Of a DNA stretch of 64,000 nucleotides, positions 38,221 to 49,901 are shown piece after piece (positions within the stretch are counted from its first letter, which is position 1; every line of letters begins with the position of its first letter). A program made the position numbers and the translations under genes. The stretch comes from Asterella californica (taxonomy: Eukaryota; Streptophyta; Marchantiopsida; Marchantiales; Aytoniaceae). The stretch spans positions 12,995,001-13,059,000 of the forward strand of contig JAYKYS010000010.1 of the NCBI GenBank assembly GCA_036924285.1, given 5' to 3'. The notes beneath the pieces are model-generated. The model was not told where the DNA came from, made no database searches, and saw only the letters and a program-made list of their open reading frames with translations.

Positions 38221-39696
38221 TTCCTGGGGCAGTCTTGTCATGCAGGAGAGGAAAAATGGTGTCCCTTAAGCTTGTTCTCTTCCTTCTTCTTAGTTGAAAG
38301 TATAGCACCGCAGATATATACCATGGGAGAAAAAGGACGTTTAGTGCACATCACGCCAAATCAACGACCTGCCGCCAGGATCGTTTATTGTACCAGACAT
38401 TTAGGTACTATACCCCGGCCGGTGGAGATGCTCAAAGTCGAGGAAATGAAACTTGTGTCGGCCTTCCCTACCAATCATCAGAGTGGCTAGGTACCACACG
38501 GTCCCTTTTGTCCAGATGTCTGCCTCTACTGCACAGTCGACCAACATACTGATCAAGTCAAGCCAGTTGAATCATCCGTTGTCATAAAGGAGATCTAAGT
38601 TTTGGATAATATAAAGTAGACGTTTCGTCCGTTCCCACTTACTTGATGTATGCATGATTCCGATCGGAGTCATCGGACGTACAGAGTCATGGTTGAGTTC
38701 TCATGTCTTGGAAACTCGAGCTTGGATCCCGTTGGATCTTAACCGGTGCTGAATGGCTGCCGGTTCTGAATCTAAAGATGCAAGAAGTCAAGTCACTGTG
38801 TTTCCAGGTTCGACCTTTGTTCGATTTCGATTTTGGTGGAAGCACGACGCCCCTGTTCATGAAAACAAACTGTTTTGTCTCGTCCTTCTGACAGTGAAGA
38901 ACTGGCCCCGTTTCACTCGTGACTCGACCGAACTCTTGTGAGTGACGAAACCGGTGGAGAAGAGTCTTGCTGATCGATCATGTTCTCATTTCTGGTGGCT
39001 ATGACTGATTATGACTCGAGGGGTGCATGTTTGGTCATCCCTCCCTCGAAGTCTGCAACTTTTGTTTGTTGTTTCGTTCGGCGTTTGCACGATGGCCATG
39101 GACCTGTTCGAACTCCGGAGATCGACAGTGTGGTCATGTCAGTCGAGTCGCTTGTCTTACCTCCCACGCTTTTATACCGCAAGTGGGACTTCCTGCTCTG
39201 GAGATTGCGATCTGGTCGATCTTCCTGAGCTCGGTTGTAGAACTTTCGGAAGCACGAGCTGGACCGATAGATTGTCCCCTTCCCTACCGAACTACTGATT
39301 AGGTATTTCCGAGGTCTGGTCAAGGACTAAACGGTCGTGAGGCTCGATCATGAGGCTTCCGAGGTCTGATCATGAGTCGATCGATGGTTGGTTAGATTCG
39401 GGTCGAAAAGTCTCGAGTTAACTCCTGAGTGCTGAATAGGAAGTCAACTCGCTTACTTATCCAGAACAGTCCTGAAGACAATTACTTTCTGAAGATTAGA
39501 TCCCACCGTAGCTCTGTCGTTGTTAGGGCACGTGGACGCAGCCGATGTGAGCGCGGACTGTTCCTCTTGTCCGCCGTCGACTGCATAAGTAAAGCTTCGC
39601 ACGAAGAGACTGAGCCACATCGGGGCCAAGCGCAAGCTTTCCGGGTTCGAAACGGGATGCAGCGTGCTCGAGGTAGCTAGTATAGTTTTCGATTCC
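38221..39696. other. Intergenic DNA downstream of the ankyrin gene
   Basis: GC content rises here. Several overlapping frames of 60-105 codons occur on both strands (for example 38980-39323), but none shows a recognised domain or consistent splice signals. The part nearest 39696 should include the 3' untranslated region of the minus-strand ankyrin gene. No clear AATAAA-type signal stands out. Confidence 0.35.
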
Positions 39697-41250
39697 TCAC
39701 AGCCACTGCTTTCGGAGCTTCTTGATATCGATACATTTGTGGACCACAGGAGACGGGTACTTCCCGAGGGCATTGTGACGCGTCGACGTACCTACGAACT
39801 CGCTCAGCGCGCGGCGTGCAGGAGAAGGAGTCCGAGTCGACCGCCTCGGCTTCACTGCTACCTTCTCTTTCGCATACTTACCCTTGTTTCTACGCTTCGA
39901 AGGAGACGTGTTCGGTCGACCAGCTCTACCTCCACCTCTAATGCTTCCTGGAGGGCTCGGCCATCCATCTCTGGCACTCGGATTTGGTCTGATGCGTTTG
40001 GTTGGCGCGGGCCGCATGGGTCCATTAGGGCTGTTAGGGCGTGCAAAGGTCGTTGTAATCATTCCGTTCTTCGGCTGCACTTTGATGATGATAGCTGTAT
40101 GAGAGCTCGAGTGAGAGGATTTGGTCCCTGAAGGGGTTCGTGAAATGGTACCATCCTTCGATGACGAAGCCTCCGTGTTCGCCTTTCGTCTGGTTGAAAA
40201 GAAGGGTGCACAAGGTGTGTTCGCGTTTCCTCTGGTTGAAGAAAAGGGTGCACAAGGTGTGTTCGCGTTTCCTCTGGTTGAAAAGAAGGGTGCACAAGGT
40301 GTGTTCGCCTCTCCTCTGGTTGACGAAAGGGGTGTACAAGGCGATGACCCTCCAGATGACTTGGGCGGAGGAGCGTCCTTCTTCATCTGCTCCAACCGTT
40401 TCATCTCTTGTATTTTCTTCATCTGCTGGTCGACGAAGTTTTTCCTTCGACGGGCCGCTAGAGCTTTGAGCGCAAAATCTTTCGAATGTGCTGCGGGTCG
40501 TTCCCATCTCTTCAGCCTTCTCGCAACAACTTTTCGGAGCATATTCCGTGTCTTGTCTGACTGCCTCTGCATGTCGTATTTGACTAGTTCTGCTGGGTGA
40601 TCTTTCGAAGTGGACACCAAAGGCGGGGCTGGCACGGACTCAGCGAGTCCTTTGGGGGAAAGCGACTCTGCAAACCTTCGAGCTTGAGGCATATTTGGGA
40701 CTTTGCGAGCCTGGCTTGGGGAGACTCCGGGGTCTAGTAGGTCGAGAATCTCCTCGGGGCTCCCCCAGTGCACAGCTACCTGGTATGGAATTCGTCGCCT
40801 CGTGTCTCTCGCTTGTTTGTCTGCTCCTCGTTTGATTAAAGAGCGGATCAAGAAAGGGTTGGAGTTCTGCGCAGCGTAGTGCAGAGCAGTCATACCCTTC
40901 TTATCGGGCGCATTCACGTTGGCGCCTCGGGCCAGAATCATCTTGGCCACATCGCTTCTTCCCCAAATGGCTGCGAAGTGAAGCGGTGTGTGGCCAGTCT
41001 TGTCGGCGTGGAGAATCCCCTCCTCACCAGTTCGTGAGACCAGGAGTTCGCTGGCCTCTTTGGTGCCGAATGCCACGACCCAGTGAAGAGCATTTCGCCC
41101 GTTTCTGTCCGCTGCGTGTATCCAGTTCGGCACACGCACCAGATCTTTTATTGCCAGAATGTCGTCCTCCTTCACCGCAAGGTGGAGCAGAGCCACATGG
41201 AAGTCGTCGTCATGTTGGAGTCTGTCATGAGGAGACTCTTTTGCTACCAT
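39697..41250 (-). CDS. Ankyrin-repeat protein with basic low-complexity tail (function unknown)
   Basis: A single uninterrupted frame of 517 codons with no intron. Residues about 18-173 form five ankyrin repeats (for example NALHWVVAFGTKEASELL, TPLHFAAIWGRSDVAKMIL, TALHYAAQNSNPFLIRSLI, then a weaker last one), a protein-binding fold. Residues about 232-295 are strongly basic and probably helical (RKVVARRLKRW, ARRRKNFVDQQMKKIQEM). Residues 304-359 are four 14-residue repeats (consensus PCAPFFSTRGNANT), then a serine/arginine/proline-rich tail with basic clusters (PSKRRNKGK) that could be nuclear-targeting. No kinase, membrane segment (as in ACD6-type proteins) or DNA-binding domain is visible. 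The start is the first ATG of the frame. Other frames in this GC-rich segment are also long, but only this one gives a known fold. The partner and process are unknown. Confidence 0.85.
   Translation of the reverse strand: MVAKESPHDRLQHDDDFHVALLHLAVKEDDILAIKDLVRVPNWIHAADRNGRNALHWVVAFGTKEASELLVSRTGEEGILHADKTGHTPLHFAAIWGRSDVAKMILARGANVNAPDKKGMTALHYAAQNSNPFLIRSLIKRGADKQARDTRRRIPYQVAVHWGSPEEILDLLDPGVSPSQARKVPNMPQARRFAESLSPKGLAESVPAPPLVSTSKDHPAELVKYDMQRQSDKTRNMLRKVVARRLKRWERPAAHSKDFALKALAARRRKNFVDQQMKKIQEMKRLEQMKKDAPPPKSSGGSSPCTPLSSTRGEANTPCAPFFSTRGNANTPCAPFSSTRGNANTPCAPFFSTRRKANTEASSSKDGTISRTPSGTKSSHSSSHTAIIIKVQPKNGMITTTFARPNSPNGPMRPAPTKRIRPNPSARDGWPSPPGSIRGGGRAGRPNTSPSKRRNKGKYAKEKVAVKPRRSTRTPSPARRALSEFVGTSTRHNALGKYPSPVVHKCIDIKKLRKQWL
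40174..40341 (-). repeat. 42-bp coding minisatellite, four units
   Basis: Four tandem units of 42 bases encode the 14-residue repeats PC(A/T)P(F/L)(F/S)STRG.ANT of the ankyrin protein. The middle units are nearly identical in DNA (GGTGCACAAGGTGTGTTCGC on the plus strand). The length is a multiple of three, so copy number can change without breaking the frame. Confidence 0.92.
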
Positions 41251-44200
41251 CGCGCTTGCACTTCAAGTCTCGACTTGTCTGCTCTCAAGCACGGTGGAAG
41301 AGATGGCATTCTGTAGTTCCGACTCAATCGATCGAGAAAGGAACTAATCTGTCATTTCGTCTCTAAGTTTGTCACCGATGTGCCTATCGGGATGCAGCCT
41401 ATCCACGCAGAGCTACTCCTCAACCTGATTCTGGGCATGCAACTGGACGATGAAATTTAGGGTAAAATGCCTCAACCTAAAAGGTACGCAGAAAGAGTAG
41501 AACGCCATAACGCTAGGGATCAACGAACAATGCCAATTCGCTGCACGTGGGGATGCTGCTTCCCGTAGGCTTTACTATTACTATTGTGCTTCATTCAACA
41601 AGTGATAGATGGTCAGTTTGTACGTACTTCTGTTCGCATTACCTTTCGACCACTCGCGTTCGACAGAGGGACGTTCTCCTCGTTTCTCCTGCTGCAGCCG
41701 CGCTGAATGTTTTCAGCCTAGCAGGTGTCGAGTGTTCTCGCTCTTGGAAACTGACTCTAGAACTGCGATGGATGATGTGTACGTATCAGTTCAGTTCATC
41801 GATCTCGGAGTTGAACAGATCCAGCGACAACGAAAATACGGTCACGGGAACTATACATTTCAACATGCGAATGGTTGGTGCAAACGAGAGACATGATGGG
41901 GCACGATCGGAGAGAGAGGCGTCGCTACGAAAGCTTGATTCAGCGTCGAAAGACTCGTTGGAACTCTCATGAATAGTCCGTATGTCGGCAAAGGGAATCA
42001 TGCAATGGTAAACAAAGTCTGTGATGTCGACGTCGGATATGAAATGCACTTCAACGAGAAATCATAATTAACTTGTCTAGTCATCGGACTCAAATCCTCA
42101 CCTTAACCTGACACTTCAACGAGAATCTAATTCGTAAACTTCCCTAAGTTGGCCCGATTTCGACTTATGAGGATCCTGCCGATGATCTCCTGAATAGATT
42201 CCACGAGGAGGAGAGGAGGAGTAGCAGACGGTGGCGTTTGAATTCGGAGAGATCCACTCTTTCCCTTTCCTGCTCAAGGGGTCCCTCCGCAGGTTCCAGT
42301 TCGCGTTATGAAAGAAGGAGACTACTTGCGGTCATTGAATCCGTTGGCTATTCATTGCGTCGCGTGTTCACTTGTTCGGACAACGAGGATTTAAGCCAAT
42401 CCTTTGGCACGACATTCAACGGTTCCGTATACTTCCCGGGAGATGCGGGCTAGAACAGGTTTACTGGGTCCACGCAGAATTCCCGTTACCTTGCTCGTCT
42501 TGTGATTCTGAGAGAACCTGGTTAAGATTCTAAGCTCGAAATTCTTATTTCAACGCAAAAAGGTGTTTTGCATATCCGCAAAATTGTCCAGATTTGATTG
42601 AGAAATGAAGAGTATACTGCAGTTCGTCGCGAAACCAAATCCAATGCTAGCTGCTGGCTCATGGACAAATAAACACTGGTGGTTGGTTCTGATAGTCACT
42701 CTATTAATTAGAGACTACTCTCAGAACAATGAAATAAAGTGTCTGATGGGATCGATATCTATCCGATGATACCTCCCCGATGGGATCGATAGCATTCACG
42801 TTCTCATGTCAAACAGAGCAGACACGTCTGACACGCAGTGAACAAACTGCTTGACTCATGTATTTACATGCATATGTATGTACGTACCTTGAGCTAGTGC
42901 TGAGCTTTTTTGCTTGATCGCACCCCAGTAAGTTTGTTGCGTTTTATCATATATTTCTTAACGATGTATAGCTTGATCACAATCTTAACTGATTACCGAC
43001 AGTAACCAGTCCTTTTGTCTTTTATTATTTTATTATCTTTTACAGAGACTAATATCTACTGGAGTAAAACCAGTCACTTTTCCATGTCGTTCATTATTTC
43101 ACTATCTTAGATAGAGACTAAATACATCTTCCATTCAAATTGTCTCAACAGTTAAATACACTTTCAGATGATACATGATCTAGAAGCTGATATGTGAGTA
43201 AGACATGTATATATTATTAATATGACAAAATGACTGGTTTCAAACTCAGATAGTGGTAATCAAGAACAACAAACTTATTGGAGGTGTGATCAAGCAATTT
43301 TCTAGAGTTTTAACTGGTAAGGACAAAGGATTTAGCTAACCAGCCGCAAGGGAACAAGCCTTTGAACAGTATACATGTGCACGAAGCGCTGTAGTTCTAC
43401 AAAGGGTTTTGTAATACGATGGAGTAAGGAGTCCTTCATTAATCTGTACATGCTATGTTCCATACCCTGGTTAAGTGCGGGAGCTAGCTGTAGGAGCCAA
43501 AAGGGATCAGAAGAACATCATGTCCGTGCCATATTGAGGACAGGTTGGATATATACAAGCTACAAGAGGAAGGAGTAGCCGAAGGGTGGAAAAAGACAGT
43601 TAGAGTACTTAGACTAATTAAGGTAGGAGGGTTCAAGGGAGGTATATATACAGTCTGGCTAGCTCTTCAGCTAGGAGACTCATTCCCTAGCTGAAGATTG
43701 AGTAGGCTTAAACTTCATCGTCAAGGAACCAGGCCTAGGTTAACACTTGATATTACATTTCCAACATTCCCATTACAGACCCGAGATTCTATCTAAACCT
43801 AACCCGGAATGCATACTTCGATGTACAGATACAGATCCAGACATCTCTTTAAAGTATCCCTTTGATGTGTGTGAACATCGTAGAATTCTCATGAATATCT
43901 TGTCTGGTGCTCATGATCACTTTCAGTCTAATAAGACACTAAACGGCAAACTGCCTTTCCGCTTAGCGCCCCTGCATCTTGCTGAGGACAGAAACGTGAG
44001 TATATATCGAGGTCCTAGCCCTCCTCCTGGAGCTACGTTCTGCAGAGACGAAATCTGGCTAAAGTGCTTCTCTGCCAAGGCAGTTCGAATTCGGGTGTAG
44101 CTTTCACAGGGTTTCATTTGTTGACAGCACTTCGAAATCTCTAAGAAGTTCTTTACTCAAGTACCATGATGGAGGTACTGGGAGGCGGAACCGGGTCGCA

Positions 44201-45093
44201 GGTACGAGGATTTTCAAAAAGGTCACCATTCCAGGAACCAAAGAACATGATCGATGCATGTGCTTTTTTATTACTGATCAGAGTTACATGTTCGCAGAAG
44301 ATTCTGGGCTTAAGCTTCTCTCTCTCTCCGCAGAAGATTCTGGGCTTAAGCTCAGCCTGGTGCTCCATATTGTACAAAGATGGAAAAATTGACCGGGGAG
44401 ATCTTTATTTATATAGTTGCAATCATCGATTCCAGTAGGATATTCATCTACTTCGAACGCCAGCTGCATTCTGCCAGTCTTTTATCAGGTTCTATCCGTC
44501 TCAAACCTTCAGCATACAGTTGCCAAGCTCTTCACTAACTTTGCGCTCTCACCCTCGACAAGCAATCAGTGGCATCGTCAACGGAGAGCTGAAAGAATTG
44601 CTAATTTACGGCAGTGTGATCTACACTTCTTTAATTAAGCTAACTATGCTTGCGCTCTCTCTTTCGGCTACCAGCGGAATGAGGCTGGCCTGCTGAAGGG
44701 GAGCTGGGAAGAAGAGAAATTTTTCTTGCTCCTTCCGCGCTCTCTCAGAAGGTGAGCGCTGAGATGGTGCTCACAACGGAGAGCTAGCTAAACAATGGGA
44801 ATGGAGGAACTATTTACTACATTTTCACTTTCAGTTCCAGCCTGGAGAGCTATGAGAGCCGGAATAAATCGAAATGGTATGAAAGTGTGTGATGATGATC
44901 ATGCAGGCCTGTAATGGATCAACACCTGCAGACTCCGACTATTAACTTAGGAATCTGCCACCAGCTGCACGCGAGCTCTCTCACCGACATGCCTTAGTGA
45001 TCGATTGGATCAGTCGGTTCGTTTCGATTCGATCCAGTCCTGTAGAAGTACACATATATATAGAAAGAACCTGCAGGTACAAAAGGATGTCAA
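41251..45093. other. Intergenic DNA between the ankyrin and mannanase genes
   Basis: The left part (41251 onward) must hold the ankyrin promoter and leader, and no clear TATA box was found close to the start. The longest other frames (141 codons plus at 41547-41972; 117 codons plus at 43747-44100) have no recognised domain. A 36-bp direct duplication (CGCAGAAGATTCTGGGCTTA at about 44293 and 44329) is present. 43000-43200 shares short blocks (CCAGTC.TTTTGTCTTTTAT) with the LTR-like repeat at 35.4 kb. Confidence 0.4.
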
Positions 45094-48000
45094 TTACAGC
45101 AATAACCGCCTCGTACGCTTGGACATCGAAGCCCTGAACTTACTCAGACGCGAGGTCTGAGTTTTGATGACGCTGATGACGGGGCTGTCGTTGGCATAAA
45201 TTCCGAAGCCGTCGTCCCACGCTTCCATTCCACGGGGAAGGAGCTGCCAGAGCATGGTGCCAGCTCCATTACCGCCCTTGTTCATGGAGGAAAACACGCT
45301 GTTGTACATGGTCCAGAAGAACTGCTTCCGCATATCCGGCTCGTAACCCGAAACCCGGTTGCTCTTCCCGAATTCGCAGAACAGCACGGGCATCTGGAGG
45401 GTGTTCGTTGCATCCTTGATGTGCAGGTTCACCCAGATCTGGAGAAAAGACAATTTCTCCCCGTTGCTCTTGTCCGGAATCCTGCAGAATATAAAAACAC
45501 ATTTGAGCAACGAGAAGTTGTTATCATCAAGCTAGCTTGGATCTTGATTTGAGGATTATAATTCAGTTCGAACTCGATAAATGTCAGAATTCATTCCGAA
45601 TATTAATTAAGAAGTATTTCAGGCGCCAGAGGCTCAAAAATCAATCAATCTATCTCTCTATCGTTCTGAATCAGAGCACTGAATCAGTTCGTTTGAGCTG
45701 AACCTCGAGCTCGATAGGAGATTGAAGATTATGCTTATTTTTCCAGAGCTGTAAGAGAACTGACCAGAGATCCGGGTAGGAGTGGACGGTGGCGTAGTCG
45801 ATGTTTGCAATCTGGTTCAGGCGCATGAAGTCGGTACCGGCGCCGTCGGAGTCGAACGGGTTGGCCCACCTTCGGCTTCCGCCGCTGCTCGAACCGTAGA
45901 AGCCTTCCAACCCAATCTCCAGAAGATGCTTCTTATCGATCGACTTCACGTAAGCAGCCATCTCCTTCACCCACGCCTGCACTTCCCATAAATTAAACCA
46001 GCCCAAGCCTTGGTTAATTAATCAGACCACGTCTGGCTAGCTAGATTGCTTCGGAGAGCTATAGGAAAGCGAACAGTACTTCTGTATCGTATGACCGTTA
46101 AGACACTGCGAGAGCCAGCACGGACTTCACACTCCATGGAAGACGCCACGGTGGAGCGGCAACCGGGAGACTGCCATGGGTTTCGACCAAATGGTGCCCA
46201 AAACGTCGAGGGTAAGACAAAGCAAAAAAGGATTCTACGGGTGGGACCAAGTAAATTTCCCTCGAAACACTACAGTACCGACTTTACGCTTTGCACTGCA
46301 GCTAACTACGTACGCAATTAATTAATCACTGCCAACAGCCTAGGCCTCTTTATGTTATGTCAAAGTCCCACTGTTTGTCCTGAACTAGCTTCACCCAATG
46401 TCATAACTGTGTAAATGATATAATTGTATATTTTCTCACCGCCAGAGTGTCGCCTGAAGGATCGGACTCGCAATGGGGCTCGTTCATGAGCTCCCAAGCA
46501 AAAATGGCGGGCTCATCCTTGTAGGCTACTCCAGTGATGGAGTTCACCCTCGTCAGCACTTTCTGCACCACGAGGTTAACAGCAAATTAAATTAGCTATA
46601 CTCCTCAGTAACTACTGCAGGACTTAGTGGTGCATCAGATCAAACGGAAATTGTTCCTTTCCTGCTATTAGAATTTCAACTTCTGAAAGATTTTATGGTA
46701 AATGTACAGCTATATAGTCGTTCAAAGAGCAAATTAGAAAGGGTTGTACGCACCTTGACGTGATTCTTATACCAAGTGCGCATCAAGGCGTTGGTGTAGA
46801 AGGCGTCGTTGCTGGGTACGTTTTGGCCATGCTTACGCGCCCATGCAGCATACTGTGGTCTCCCTCCATAAGAGTCGTAGTTGTTCACCAAGCTCAACAC
46901 AAGTCTGATGTTGCGCTTCGAGGCTTGATACACTGCATAATCCAAACCCTGTGCGCGCACACGACGTCACGTACCTACCGTCAGTATATATATATGAAGA
47001 CCGGATATATAATCAATTATATGTATCAACATATACTTCCCATATTTACAATGCATTGGGTTTAAAACATCACTGAACATTAATGGGTCCAGGCGCTAGC
47101 TAGGCTGAGCACTTTTCTCAACAAGTACAGTTGCTGCAGTCGATTCGCAACTATACAAGCAAGCATTTATGCAAGATCTGTGGACTCGAACTTTCTGAAT
47201 GCGTGATCATGACAGATCTATGAATTTTCATGCGATGAGAGGTTTCCGACACTCGGTGCTATCCTGTACCACAACAATCGTGTAACCAGTAATGTTTCTG
47301 TCATGACTGTGCTTACAACTTATAAGCATTACATGCGCTCACGGTTTCGCAGTCCAGAATAGTGCTAAAAGTTGAAAACTTAATGCCGAACGTTAAAACT
47401 TCGGTTATTCCAGATCTGCTACCTAGCACTATCGATACATGACCATTAAATTTTGTGGCCATGCCAAGCTAGCTCCTCCGATCAAGTGAATAATAGCTAG
47501 GATGAAGCTAGATCTATCTAATGCGTCAGACTGTCTGTGACCTTGAGTTTTGGATGTGTTAAGTACGTAGCTATATCACAAATTCAAGCATGAATTATAT
47601 GTACCGTTTATAACAGTTTTTGCTCCGTACTTAGACTCAGCACTAGATGATCAGCTTCTACTTCGAATTCTGCTGAACTTTCAGTTTGTCGATGTGAACT
47701 TCGAAATTATATTCCCGAGTGGTTTCAAATAAATATCACGTGCACGTACCTTGAAGACGTTTTCATCGTAGTCTCCAGGAGCTGTCTGAAGTGCTCGGTC
47801 CCCACCATCAGAGAAAGCCCACGTACGGCCAACATTGAGTCCCAAACTTTGGGCATCCGTCAGCACAGCGTCCACAAACTTCTTGCTCGAAGGTGATGCC
47901 GCCTGGTACATTAACCAGTAGAAGTTGGCTCCATGCACCAGAAATGGGTTTCCTGCCTGGTCTACGAATCCATTGTGGGCGACATTCCGCTTGATAATGC

Positions 48001-48115
48001 CCCCAGTGAGATCTGCCTTGACCATCACCAGGTCCGAAAGATGTGCTAGCAGACCAAACAGGAGTAATGGAATGAACCACCTCATGATCATGCTGCTCGT
48101 GGATGTGGCGGCCAT
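45094..48115 (-). CDS. Mannan endo-1,4-beta-mannosidase (GH5), secreted, five exons
   Basis: Hydrolyses internal beta-1,4 links of cell-wall mannans outside the cell. Exons: 48115-47750, 46948-46754, 46562-46440, 45976-45765 and 45481-45094, all GT-AG and phase-consistent, giving 427 residues, the usual size for plant members. Residues 1-36 are a signal peptide ([20 protein letters not shown], cleavage near VKA/DL). The acid/base glutamate is in exon 3 ([14 protein letters not shown]) and the nucleophile glutamate is in exon 5 ([11 protein letters not shown]). Exon 4 carries [12 protein letters not shown] and the conserved VHSYPDLW, whose last codon is split by intron 4. Exon 5 ends in a basic tail (SKRTRRLLL) after the catalytic domain, which is slightly unusual. 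An in-frame ATG lies 90 bases upstream (48205). I prefer 48115 because it puts the signal peptide at the N-terminus and sits below a TATA box. Typical roles are wall loosening, germination and cell expansion; which applies here cannot be told. Confidence 0.95.
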
Positions 48116-48167
48116 TTGAGCAGGTTTCCTGCAATGCAAGCGAAGCCCCGCTGGCTGGGCTGCTAGG

Positions 48168-48178
48168 TATATATCCGA
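48168..48178 (-). promoter_or_regulatory. Probable TATA box of the mannanase gene
   Basis: TATATAT at 48168-48174 lies 53-59 bases upstream of the chosen ATG on the minus strand. This would give a leader of about 25 bases and exclude the upstream in-frame ATG at 48205. A second TATATAT at 48372-48378 is an alternative that would give a leader of about 230 bases containing that upstream ATG. Confidence 0.45.
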
Positions 48179-48378
48179 GCTTAAAAACTCAGTAACAAAA
48201 TCCAAGCTCCACCTGCTCGAGAGAGTGAGCCTTTGGAACTCTCTTCACTGGACTGCAGAGTAGCCTATAGGTAGACATTACTGTGTTTGTGATCGATTGC
48301 AATGAACATTTGGAATTCAGATTGTCAATGAGACTTTCTGGGAAATGAGTCCCTCTCAGATACAGTCTGAGTATATAT

Positions 48379-49901
48379 CCCTCCAAGTCCTGAATCGGAC
48401 TGTGAACTGACCATACAGACCATACAGACCCTCAAGACTTCAATTCTGCTGCACCACTGCTACTGACACAAGCCCCGTCACTAGATTACTTAGGAACTGC
48501 AGCTCAGAGTCGAGTGAGAGTCAGTACTTGCTTCTGTGGAAGACCGTCCGAGCTTATATACAAAACGACCTCGAGCTCTAGAGCGTACCAGAGGCAAACG
48601 CTACGAATACCATACCTTGACAAGGCCATGCTTGTGCTTGTGCGTGTGCATGTGCATGTACAGTCCAATGAAAATGCACACATGAAAATTGCAAATACCG
48701 GGAGTAGAGGAATTCACCTGCGGAGGAGTAGCGGAGCGAGATAAGGAACTCGAGGAGGATCGGGGCGGTTCTCATGTTGGGAACGTGCACTAGGAGACGG
48801 AATATGTTGCATCGTTTTTGGGGACGGAAAGACGGGGATCGGAGAAACGGTGAGCTGCTGCATGTTCGTTGTGAAGAAGAAGAATTCAAAGGTGAAGAAG
48901 AAGCATACGTACGTCCCCTATCAAGTCGGAACAGTCTGATACGAATAGACATATTTTCCCGGGTCGAAATATAAGGCTCAGTTAGCATGATCTAATCCAT
49001 CACTTCTTTCATGATCAGCTTTTCTCAACAGTGCCCTCCGAGTAGCTCACTATATGCTAGTTCTACCCAAATTTCAGGTCGTCTTCTGCACAGACTAGTA
49101 CTAAGCATTCAGCATCATGCTGCTTGATTAGTTATTATATAACCAAGTTACAAACTATTCTTCCCATGTGCACCAAAAGTACATTACGCGAATGAGCCCA
49201 TGATGCATTTCTCAAGTCTCTCGCTCGGCGGACTTTGCCTCCGGTAGCTTCCACTTCTAGATCGCGGTACCAAACACAATCAGCTGTAATCTTTCGCGAC
49301 CGAGTGGTCATGATTTCCCAGTTTCTTCTATCTAGAACTGAACCGGAGGGCCAAAAATCTTCCAACTGTTTATCTAATATATATACTGTGAAGTGTTGGT
49401 AACACAATATCCAATCATGTCAGCTCAACAGTCTTTTCTGGCCGCTGTGACGATCGACTAACTGAGCAATTCCATATTGTTTGACCTCTCAGCTGCTTTG
49501 AGAAGACTTCGTGGAGTATCCGAATTATTTAAAGCGAACAGTTAATCATTGTTTACAAGTGCATGAATAAACTTTAACCTGCAGCAGACCTGGTATATTC
49601 ATTTTATATTCACAGACTTTTACTACCGTAAACATACGTATGAAGACAATAATTTGTGGATCACTTTCAAGACTAATATTCCGTATACTAGTCCAAATTC
49701 TCCAGTCCTGCATCTGCAGCTAGCTTGCGGGCAAGACAAGATCATGTTTTGCTTCTCATTTGGAACTCAAACGGGCAAGGAATTGAAAATCCAAATTCAT
49801 TCGAATTCAACGCTAATGATTTCAACTCTCAAGAAGCCGTTAATGTCCCTAAGAGAAGATGGTGAAGTAGAATAAGAGGTGATCTGATGCACCTATCTTC
49901 T
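48379..49901. other. Upstream region of the mannanase gene, no other gene seen
   Basis: Short overlapping frames only (for example 136 codons minus at 48578-48988, overlapped by a plus-strand frame at 48774-48974). The tandem word CATACAGAC is repeated at about 48412-48430. No second gene is supported. Confidence 0.4.

Noticed and set aside
38440..38580. Minus-strand text reminiscent of a protein-kinase subdomain (ADIWTKGTVWYLA)
   Set aside because: No other kinase motifs in order, and stops follow shortly; chance resemblance.
40034..40600. Frames of 157 and 159 codons overlapping the ankyrin gene
   Set aside because: Produced by the GC-rich, 42-bp repeated DNA being open in all frames; only the 517-codon frame gives a known fold.
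43747..44100. 117-codon plus-strand ORF
   Set aside because: Composition is not clearly coding and no family was recognised.
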